Assembly: GCA_027596075.1 (NCBI GenBank)
Contig: JADGJC010000669.1
Coordinates: 1-11,275 of the forward strand
Direction: 5' to 3'
DNA from: Rhizophlyctis rosea
Taxonomy: Eukaryota; Chytridiomycota; Chytridiomycetes; Rhizophlyctidales; Rhizophlyctidaceae
DNA: 11,275 bases
Both the position numbers and the translations under genes were made by a program. The notes below the pieces were generated by a model that was given only the letters and a program-made list of their open reading frames with translations, was not told the origin of the DNA and searched no databases. Each line of letters opens with the position of its first letter. The stretch's first letter is position 1. Positions 1-7,099 of the stretch are shown here, in pieces.

Positions 1-50
1 AGTCACATGTTTATCTATCTAACCAATCACGTGACACGTCCGAACTACCA
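1..50 (+). repeat. 3' tail of the 5' LTR (partial)
   Basis: Bases 1-49 match 8910-8958 at 45 of 49 positions without gaps; differences are at 6, 12, 28 and 40, three of them transitions. The match stops at 49/50, and position 50 gives a ...CCA end that fits the usual CA terminus of LTRs, whereas the other copy has T there. The segment contains the palindrome TCACGTGA (27-34). No primer-binding site starting TGG is visible directly after base 50. Being an LTR is inferred from placement at both ends of the retrotransposon body. Confidence 0.6.
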
Positions 51-62
51 GACGCGTCCTAG

Positions 63-1322
63 GTCCGCATCCCTGCAATACCGGTGCCCGCGAGGAGACA
101 GGACGGTGAAGGAAATGCGGCTCAAGTTGGGTTGGCGAGTCAGAGTTTGGATGGGAATGGGAGTTCCGGAAGGAGAGACATGACTCCACCGGTTCGAGAC
201 GAGCGTACGGGGACAAGGGTTCAAGAACAGGAAGTGAGGATGGATGGAAACATGGGATGTCAAAGTCAGGTGCCTTAGCCGAATGGAGGGAACGGGAGTT
301 CTGGAAGGAGAGTTAGGACTCCACTAGTTCAAGCGGAGCGTACGGGAGATACGGGAAGTCAGGTTGGTGTTGGAAATGAGACTTTGGCAAGTATGAGGGT
401 TCAAGAGCAGAAAGTGAGGAGAGACGGAAGGGGAAGCTAGAATGACGGGAACTGGAGTTTTGGGAGCAGAGTTTGAACCCCACCAGGTCAAGAGGAGCGC
501 AGGGGAGATAATTTGGGAAGCCAGAGTGTGAGTGTTGGGCAGCAAGTTGCGGGGAATCAGGTTGGCATGACGAGAGTTGAAGTTTCGGGGAGTCACGTGA
601 CCCCGCCAACAAGTGGAGTTGCGGAAACAGCGCAGAACAATGGAAGGAATACGCCACCCGGGTTTCGAGCTTTGTCATCAGCAGATCCGTCTCGCCCGCC
701 ACCTGTTTAACCAGTTCAAGTTGTGGAAGTTCAATCACAGCCTGAGGCGCAACCAGTGGAACCTGTGCAACCTGTTGCACCTGTGGCAAACACTGCGGAG
801 ACGGGAGCTGTGCCTATGGCTGTTGATGCTGCGCCTCTACCAGCTTCAAGGATTCCAGTTCCACCAGCTGCAAATGAAAGGGAGAAGGAAGCTATACTTC
901 CCAATTTTATGATTGACAAGGGCATGCTGCCGGGGTTGATGCCAGCACATCAGGATCGCTCAAAAAGCCTGAATTGGATCAGGAAGGAGGAAGTCTCGCG
1001 GCCCGGAAAGGGGAGAAGACCACCATTGACGGCGCCGGGAAGAGTCCCTGCTGCGAGATCCCAACATCATGTTGGGTTTTTAGATGACGGGCTTACGGAT
1101 GGTGGGAGGAAAGCAAGACAAGGGCGCGGGTCGGGCAAGAAGATACTCAGTTGTGAGCAACGTGAAAAGATCACCATGCTTGAGAAACAGCCGCGTGCGG
1201 ATATTTCCAAGCTGATGCGGGACACAATGGTTACTGGTCTCTCCTTTGCGCAACTGCTGGACGCTTCCCCTCACTTGCGGAACCAATTGGTTGATGCTTT
1301 CAAGGCCGCTGAGCCAGAGTAA
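63..1322 (+). pseudogene. gag: Gag-like region of the retrotransposon
   Basis: One frame (that of base 84) stays readable from about 63 through 1322 and on into the protease, interrupted by stops at 276-278 (TAG), 438-440 (TAG), 474-476 (TGA), 708-710 (TAA) and 1320-1322 (TAA). The N-terminal part is the tandem-repeat region rich in G, R, Q and T. It is followed by a P/V/Q/A-rich stretch (711-880) with VEPVQPVAPV, then a basic region (960-1140), and a helical segment at about 1140-1320 containing SFAQLLDASPHLRNQL. That last segment resembles the short helical region that precedes the protease in fungal Gypsy polyproteins. I see no CCHC zinc knuckle and no confident capsid signature, so the gag call rests mainly on position upstream of the protease. 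The true start codon is not determined; GTG at 84 is only a frame marker. Confidence 0.6.
156..660 (+). repeat. Degenerate tandem repeats in the gag 5' region
   Basis: Three related units begin near 156, 291 and 444, with a weaker fourth from about 585. Shared landmarks are GGGAGTTCCGGAAGGAGAG (158-176) against GGGAGTTCTGGAAGGAGAG (294-312), then a GACTCCAC-type block and GAGCGTACGGG (201-211 and 336-346). A second shared block, GGGTTCAAGAACAGGAAGTG (217-236) and its near copy at 398-417, links units one and two. Spacing is about 136 then 158 bases. In the frame of base 84 all units encode a common theme, roughly NGSSGRRxxTPPVxxERTG followed by G/Q/V-rich sequence and VQEQ(E/K)VR. Because all units keep the same frame, the repeats were probably coding when they formed. 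Confidence 0.65.
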
Positions 1323-1850
1323 AAGGCGGAAGTGATGAGCAAGCATCCTGCAATGTACGGGTTGTTGTCTCAGAAGGGGAATGAGTGGGACGAAGAGGGC
1401 AACAGAATTGTGCACGTTCAGTCTTTGGGGTTGCAAGCAGATGTTGGAAGCGATGAGGAGGGCGCAGGTTACTTGATGGCGCAGCTCTCAACCTCATTGA
1501 CGCGCACGCATCGCATGAAGTGCGAAATTGAGGGAGTGGAAGTCATGGCGTTGCTGGACATGGGGTGTTGCGTGGTTGGGATGGACCACTCCTTCTTTGA
1601 AGATCATGCCGGAAGGTGGGACTTGGTTTAGACTGACCCAAAATACCGGCTGCAAACGGCAAACGGCGGCGCCCCAGAGTTGAACAGTGAGATTCACAAT
1701 ATGGAGATGTCTATCACGCCGGAACTGACCATTTTGATCGGCGTGGTCGTTATGAAAGGACGGGAAGCGCCGTTCATCTTTGGAATTCCCATGATGGAAG
1801 TACTCGCTTGCGTAATCGGCAGTTTGCGCGCTCTTTACCACTTTTGCTGA
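1323..1850 (+). pseudogene. Retroviral-type aspartic protease, active site mutated
   Basis: The reading frame continues from gag. The retropepsin core is at about 1518-1850: CEIEGVEVMALLDMGCCVVG carries the active-site loop, and IFGIPMM (about 1776-1796) is the hydrophobic-hydrophobic-Gly motif that packs behind it. Between them lie QTANGG and a beta-rich stretch ending VVMKGREAPF, as usual in Gypsy proteases. The catalytic Asp codon is 1557-1559, but the next codon is ATG (1560-1562), giving D-M-G where the family has D-T-G or D-S-G. Stops at 1629-1631 (TAG) and 1848-1850 (TGA) break the domain and its end. An active enzyme would act as a dimer to cleave Gag-Pol; this copy could not. Confidence 0.8.
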
Positions 1851-2913
1851 AAGAAACGCTGGGTGGTCATGAATGATGGACAGGAGCTCATGACGACGTC
1901 CGGGAGATTACAGCGGAGGAATGGTTCGAGTTCAAGCACAAACGGATCCCATTCTATGCCGGCTTTCCCGGAGGAGACTCTCGGGTGGCAATTCCGCCGG
2001 AAGGCTACAAGGTTGAAGGAGACACGTATTCCTACGGGTCAGGCTGTTGCAGGAGAAGATCAGACCAGACAGGAGCGTGAGAAGTACGGGCAGAGATTGA
2101 AACGGAGAGAAGAGAAAGGGAAGCTTGCTACGGGAGGATCACGTGATGGGGACGTTGAGATGTATGATGCGGAGAAACCACCGAAGAGGCCTGCACGGTT
2201 GCAAGGGTTGCCTGCGGACGATGGGGAAAGCTCGGGAAGTGTGAGGGAGACCAGTGAGGAGGAAGAGTCTGAGCCAGATCAGGAAGTGAGGATGCCGGTT
2301 GAGAATGAATGGGGTGAACATGACGGGAGTGTGGCGTTGTTGAAGCAAAGCAAGGCGCCGATGCAGGATAACACCCTACGCATCCCAATTGCGGAGATCA
2401 ACGCCGCAGGACGCGTTGAGCAGACGTATTTTGAGTTAAGCACAGTTGATGTTGCAGAAATGGGAAGGCTCCAGTCCGGGGGGGGTGGCAACCGTTACAA
2501 GAGGAGTAGACCCCTCCCGACCCGGCCCAGTACGAGAGGAGGAGTCGCGGGTCAAAGCAGTTGGAGAATGAGAGGAATAAGATTGAGAAGCATGAGGAGC
2601 CTGGGACGTTGGGAGTTGAAGGGTCGGATGGTCAAGTGACTGAATTGAAGGGTGGGATTTTGGGAGACGGAGGATTTGGGAAGCCTAAGGAATTGGGGAG
2701 GGAGAAAAGGAAGGAAGGGAAGTCTGTGAAGGGGAGTGAGCGGGAGTCGAAGTGTGGGGATAAGGGAAGTAAGGTGGAAGAGAAGTTGTGCAAGGAGTCG
2801 GATTCTTTAAGGATCTTGCGGTTACATCTAGACAGACAGGGTGCACCTTTGGCAGAGTAGGAAGACATCACGCCCGTGGATGAGGGCGAGACGTGGATAG
2901 TGTGACACTTTGT
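1851..2913 (+). pseudogene. Charged linker between protease and nuclease domain
   Basis: No known domain is recognised. Frame use changes: the most protein-like reading at about 1895-2040 is frame 2, with aromatic-rich EEWFEFKHKRIPFYAGFPGG. It then returns to the gag/protease frame at about 2043-2480, which is very rich in E, K, R, G and S, with REEKGK and SEEEESEPDQ. A run of eight G (2478-2485) coincides with another switch, after which frame 2 is readable to about 2888 with stops at 2507-2509 and 2858-2860 (both TAG). The last part is again Lys/Glu/Gly-rich. The region looks like a disordered tether in the long protease-RT spacer of Gypsy polyproteins. The uninterrupted 1863-2639 frame is partly a by-product of purine-rich composition and is not proposed as a gene. 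Confidence 0.45.
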
Positions 2914-3738
2914 ATGGCAACATGGAACGTGAACTCTTTGCGCAACGTGCTGATCAAGGCGCCGGATCAGCTCGAGGCTTGTGGAGGAACAGAGGCCGAA
3001 CCTGGTATGTTTGCAAGAGATTCGGGTGAAGCCAGAAGATTTGGAGAAGGAGCTATGAACGGAGACAATGTTTTACGTCTTTGAGGGGTATACAGGAAAT
3101 TTCGCCTTTTCGGAAAAGCCGGGATACTTAGGATTGGCAACGTTTGTGAGGAATGAGTTGAAGGGACGGCTTGGCGGAATTACGGAAGTGTTCAAAGAGA
3201 TCCCGGGAGGGAAGATCTTGGAAACTTGGGAAGGAAGGGTGTTTCTTTCGGCATTTGGGTGTGGATTGGTGATCGTGAACGTTTACTGTCCAAATGGAAT
3301 GCTCAGAAGTTATCGGCAGAGGTATAAATTGCTCTTTCACGTGATCTTGGAGGATCTGTGCGGACATCTGTGGAAAGATTGGCCCATGCTCTTGGTGGGA
3401 GACTTCAACGTGGCATGTACCGATGCAGACGTGACGGTATGAGTACCACCGGGACTCAAGTCAGGGTGTCAAGCTTGGGAGAGGGAGAGTCTTGAGGAGT
3501 TGGAGAAGGCGAAATCAAGGACGCGTGGCGTTGGAGGCACCCGAAAGGGGGAGTTGATGGTTTCACATTTTGGATGCCTGAGAAGAATGCAATGGTGTTT
3601 GGTAGGGGAATGAGGTTCGATATGATCTTTTACCGGAGCGTGCCGAAGCAAGTGGGAGCTCAGTTGAGGGGTTGCGAGAGATTCAACTTGGGAGGTTCAG
3701 ATCATGTGGCGGTTGTGGCGGAGTTCAGGGTCTTTTGG
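2914..3738 (+). pseudogene. Exonuclease III/AP endonuclease-like (EEP) domain inside the retrotransposon
   Basis: The domain spans about 275 codons, close to bacterial ExoIII (about 268 residues). Motifs in order: ATWNVNSLR (from 2917, metal-site Asn codon 2926-2928), LVCLQEIRVK (Glu 3017-3019), GYLGLATFVR, NVYCPNG (Tyr 3284-3286), LLVGDFNVA (Asp 3401-3403, Asn 3407-3409), DAWRHPKGG, GRGMRFDMIF (Asp 3619-3621) and LGGSDHVAVVAEF (Asp 3700-3702, His 3703-3705). These correspond to the known ExoIII/APE1 active-site set. The reading path changes frame near 2976 and 3508, with stops at 3056-3058 and 3440-3442 (both TGA). LQEIRVK and the pre-GDFNVA region look more like ExoIII/APE1 repair enzymes than the LINE endonucleases. 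In its family it cuts DNA at abasic sites or degrades 3' ends; its role in an LTR element is unknown. ATG at 2914 could be the start of a separate ORF, or the domain may be part of Pol. Confidence 0.85.
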
Positions 3739-3956
3739 CGGATTGGAATGGATGATAACAAGATCAACTTGCTGGGGGCGTATCTTCTGAGTGAGTCGGA
3801 AGTCCAGGCTGTTGCTGGGAAGAAGGGTGGCGAGGAACTTGATCTACGAGGGCCGGAGGAAGTCAAGAAGATCTGTGGCGCAAATGTGATGTGCAGATTT
3901 GCGAGGGGAGTGGGACCAACACCAACTTTTGATCTGGAGGTTAACGGAAGGGTCCA
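3739..3956 (+). pseudogene. Spacer between nuclease domain and reverse transcriptase
   Basis: The frame that carries the end of the EEP domain continues without stop to 3966 and encodes about 70 residues with no recognised domain. It includes LLSESEVQAVAGKKGGEEL and a helical stretch EEVKKICGANVMC. The continuous frame from the nuclease into this spacer argues that nuclease and RT once belonged to one polyprotein, since no stop, start or intergenic gap separates them before the frame change at about 3957. Confidence 0.4.
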
Positions 3957-4975
3957 CAAACGGTGATCTACCGATTGGCCGGGAGAATTTGGATTTGATT
4001 GGACGGATTGTTGCGAGACATCACGAGGAGTTCGTGAAAATAACGGAGATGCCTCGGACCTTCACAGGAGTCACGGAGATGAAGCCACACTCGAAGATGG
4101 GGACAGATGACAAGCTTCCTGCGCCCAAATATCGACGGAAATTGCCGGCGGAGACACAGCTAGAGATCGAATACCGGGACAAGATGATTGTGGGGGGAAA
4201 GCTCGAACCGGCAGAATTGCCCATATTAACAGCCGGAAACACGGTCATTGCGTGGAAAGGGAATAAGGCGCGCATCACCTTTCAATTTCCGATCTCAAAA
4301 AACATCCAACCATCGTTCTGGCCTTTGAGTCCCATGGACCTGGTGCAATGTCGACTCGCAGCGGGGAAGATGATCTGTCTCCTCGACGGCGCAAAGGGGT
4401 ATTTGGGGTCACTGGCGGACGAGTTGTACAGATGGATGCTGGTGGTACTGCTGGACAATGTTCCTTTCCAGCATACGGTGGTGCCGTTTGGATGGTGCGA
4501 TAGTGGGGATGGTTCGGCGTCAATTTGCATGAGATCATGGGATCAGATCAAGGGGTTACCGAGGAAGGAGTTGGAGTTAATGAAGATCATGGATGCATAC
4601 CCTCGGTACCTGATGAGAAGAGTCTGGTGGATTGGATGATTAGTTCCCGAGATGATCTTGGGCTCGTGTGGGAGACGTTTGAGGAAATGGCGAGTGTGCT
4701 GGACAGGGCCTTACACTGTTATTGGAAGCATACGGGGTATTCTTTGGAGGAGAAAGGGGCGTACTTGGTGGAAAGGGTGCAATTTCGCGGAGCAGTGGTG
4801 GGCGCAGGAGAATTGGTACCGACGGAGAAACGATTTCAAGGACTGGCGGGATGGCCTTTACTAACGGACCAGTGTTTGCTGAAGAGCTTTATTGGATTCG
4901 TGCTCTTTATGCAACACGCCGTCCCCAACGTTGCTTCGGAAATGTCGTTAGTGCATCAGTTGCTGGAAAAGGACT
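3957..4975 (+). pseudogene. pol: Ty3/Gypsy reverse transcriptase, frameshifted
   Basis: RT copies the element RNA into cDNA. In frame 2 (to about 4520) the Gypsy landmarks are EEFVKITEMP, KYRRKLPAETQ, GNTVIAWKGNKARITFQF (fingers), PSFWPLSPMDLV, then motif A in MICLLDGAKGYLG with the catalytic Asp at 4385-4387. VVPFGWCDSG is motif B. The frame then changes at about 4520 to frame 1, where FEEMASVLDRAL, GELVPTEKRFQGLAGWPL and LLKSFIGFVLFMQHAVPN are the palm end, connection and thumb. The YxDD box is degraded: the two Asp codons survive at 4651-4656, but the first two positions read S-R (SSRDDLGLV). The spacing DGAKGY...WMLVVLLDN is also altered from the family pattern. Enzymatically dead by frameshift and motif loss. 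Confidence 0.88.
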
Positions 4976-5515
4976 TTAAGAGCAGAAAGGCGTATATGGC
5001 TGAGTGGGACAAGGATGTGGCGTACACGGCGGCGTTCAGGGACATACAGGACGGGTGTTTGAAGGCGGTTACTTTGAAGACGTTTGATCGGGACAGGGTG
5101 CTGATCTTAGCATGTGACGGGAGTGGGAAGGCTTTGGGAATGGTAGCGGGGCCCTCAGTCAACCCGGAGGACGATCTTTTTCCCATGGCCGAGACGAAGT
5201 ATCATCTGGTCATGCTCATTTCACGTGCTTTTCAAGGGGCTGAGAAGAACATGTCGACCGGGGAGAAGGAGATGACGTCAATCTGCTTTGGGATTCTGAA
5301 GGTTAGCTCACACATGGGAACGAGGCTGGCCATTATAACGGACCACAAGGGGTGGGTACAATTGTGGAATAGGATTAATTTGCGCCCCTGCGCCAACAAT
5401 TGGGTAGCTCGGTGGCTTGCCTTCATTCAGTCGATTCCCATGGAAGCTCGGTGGGCCAAGATGATCTTCCGGCGGACGAAAGAGCAAGTGGATGCGGATG
5501 CATTGAGTAGGAAAC
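4976..5515 (+). pseudogene. pol: RNase H domain of Gypsy Pol
   Basis: This lies in the longest undisturbed frame of the element (4525-5967, 480 codons without a stop). RNase H degrades the RNA strand of the RNA-DNA hybrid. LILACDGSGKALGMVA carries the first catalytic Asp (5116-5118); SRAFQGAEKNMSTGEKEMTS carries the catalytic Glu (5269-5271); IITDHKGWVQLW carries the next Asp (5341-5343); and DADALSRKP, the hallmark end of the Gypsy RNase H, carries the last Asp (5497-5499). All four acidic residues are intact. A small insertion-like stretch, AETKYHLVML, sits just before SRAF where the family normally has a short VAYxSR segment. It is broken only in being detached from a readable RT N-terminus. 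Confidence 0.9.
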
Positions 5516-6419
5516 CACCGGGAAATGATGAGGAAGGGATTGACGGAGTTGAGTTGGATGATATGATTTTGGAAAAGAACTCGCCAGAAAAATATGCGGT
5601 TCCATTAAGGCGTTGGGAAATGAAGAAGAAGGAAGATGCTGGGGATGTGGTCATATTGAAGGCGAACTACTTGGCGTTGGACGGGCAGACGTACAGGGCG
5701 GAAGGACTTAAGGAGAATTCTGAGTGGACGGTGACATGTGGGGCGATTCTGATGGGTTGGGAGCCATATGACAGCATTGCGGCGTTTTTGCAGGGAGGGA
5801 TGGATGATTTGGACGGAAAGAGATGTACGCAGGATGAATTGATGCAGATAGGGGAGCAAGCTAAGAGGTATTACGTGTTCGAATATTGGCTGTATCGCAA
5901 GGAGGGGAGAAAAAGAGGCAACAAGCACCTTGTGAGGTCCCACACTGCGAGCACGTGGTGGGTTTGATACGTGATATGCACGGAGTCGAGCATTACGGGT
6001 TCAATATCATGATCAAGTTGCTTTCGAAGCGTCGTTATTGGCAAAAAATGACCCGGGACGTACGGATTTAGCTTGATGGTTGTGAGGTGTGCGAGGAGAG
6101 GAGACTGAGGCGGCCAACTCGCTTTCGGTTCTATCGGGTCGTTCCACCAGCATCGGCCTTCGTGATGTTGGGGATGGATACGTTGCAATTTCCTGGGTCT
6201 AACGGATACAACGAACTCGTCACCATCGTTGATTATACCTTGAGGTGGGGGCAAGTGTACCCAGTGAAGGGAAGTATGACTGGGAAGCACGTGGTTGGGG
6301 CTGTGAAGAAGTAGATTCATACGTTTGGAAGACCTGCATTCATTGTTCTCGACAACACGAAGTTTTTCGTTCATGGTGATTTTGCGAAGTACGCCGAGAA
6401 GCATGGAGATTTCAGATAG
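5516..6419 (+). pseudogene. pol: Integrase, truncated before the third catalytic residue
   Basis: The RNase H frame runs through an RH-IN connector to about 5905 (RYYVFEYWLYRKEGRK, the usual segment before the zinc finger), then shifts to frame 0. The HHCC zinc-binding region is readable: DMHGVEHYG supplies two His, and GCEVCEE supplies Cys codons 6081-6083 and 6090-6092, with RRYWQKMTRDVR between. The catalytic core shows Asp1 in LGMDTLQFPGSNGYNELVTI (6177-6179) and Asp2 in FIVLDNTKFF (6351-6353), 58 residues apart as expected. Stops are at 6069-6071, 6312-6314 and 6417-6419 (all TAG). Similarity ends around 6420, so the third catalytic residue (Glu, expected about 35 residues after Asp2, near 6459) and the C-terminal domain are missing. 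Confidence 0.87.
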
Positions 6420-6541
6420 TCTAAATTGATAAGAAACTCGCTCTGCGTCCGCAAGATTTGTGATTCATTCATGAGTCTGGCGTGGGGGCATAAGCGGATC
6501 TATCTATACTCACATTGATCCTTGCAGCTGCGAGCGTCTCC

Positions 6542-7099
6542 TCAGTGTGCTATTGCAGTTGCATTGTCTCGTGCCACTACGTTGGCAGGCTGAGGGCGTT
6601 TGTCCAATGAGCATGAGAATGAGCCGCAACTTCTTGGCGGCTGGCAAAGGCGAGGTTGGACTTGGATGAAGGACGGCGTTGTGCTTTGAGCCGGATGAAT
6701 TTGAAGGGGTGAAGGTGAGTGACGCCACCTTTGGCTGAACTGCCGTGAGCTTTCCTTGCGGGCCTGAAAGGCACTTGAAACTTCAGGCACAGACTGATGT
6801 GAACCGGGGAATTCCGGGATTCCGGTGGGGCAACTTACCGGCTGAGAGCCGGAGAGCTCCGAGAGTCCGCATGTCGTTGAGTCTGTGATTACGTAGTCAA
6901 ATTTTGCATCCAGGGCGATCCAGGGCCGTAGTGATTCAGCGCCCGGGTCAATGCATCCCTTCATGAATTCTGACTCTCGCCCATTTTGCAGCAAGCTCCA
7001 AGCAAGTCTAAGCCATGGGTCAAACCGCCCTCGTGAACCTCCTTGTATCCGTGTTTTGTGCTGAGGCTGGTTCCTAAAGTCATCAACAAGTACAAACAC
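6542..7099 (-). CDS. Unassigned minus-strand open frame, doubtful
   Basis: A 185-codon open frame begins at a GTG codon, with no family recognised. It is rich in Ser, Pro, Gln and Arg towards the C-terminus; the N-terminal half has RFDPWLRLAWSLLQ and ALDAKFDYVITDS. It lies just beyond the integrase break, in the only long stretch where the minus strand stays open outside the purine-rich Pol region. Within it, a GTAAGT donor-like site (plus bases 6838 down to 6833) and a CTTTCAG acceptor-like site (ending at 6764) bound 75 bases, an intron-sized segment that is a multiple of three. It may be chance, or a fragment of a host gene or second element. Confidence 0.12.
   Translation of the reverse strand: MFVLVDDFRNQPQHKTRIQGGSRGRFDPWLRLAWSLLQNGRESEFMKGCIDPGAESLRPWIALDAKFDYVITDSTTCGLSELSGSQPVSCPTGIPEFPGSHQSVPEVSSAFQARKESSRQFSQRWRHSPSPLQIHPAQSTTPSFIQVQPRLCQPPRSCGSFSCSLDKRPQPANVVARDNATAIAH

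Noticed and set aside
51..95. Primer-binding site after the 5' LTR
   Set aside because: No TGG-initiated tRNA complement follows base 50. CCGGTGCCCGCG at 81-92 vaguely recalls a PBS but is about 30 bases too far and lacks the TGG start.
313..789. 158-codon minus-strand open frame over the gag region
   Set aside because: It is antisense to the gag frame in purine-rich sequence, where the opposite strand is poor in stops; the protein is low-complexity with no recognised family.
1863..2639. 258-codon plus-strand frame as an independent gene
   Set aside because: It continues the gag/protease frame after a stop, and in part (about 1895-2040) another frame looks more protein-like. It is best explained as part of the decayed polyprotein linker.
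2914..3738. Bacterial xth gene or contaminating bacterial DNA
   Set aside because: The domain is embedded between Gypsy protease and RT with the same purine-rich composition as the flanking polyprotein, so a bacterial contig origin does not fit.
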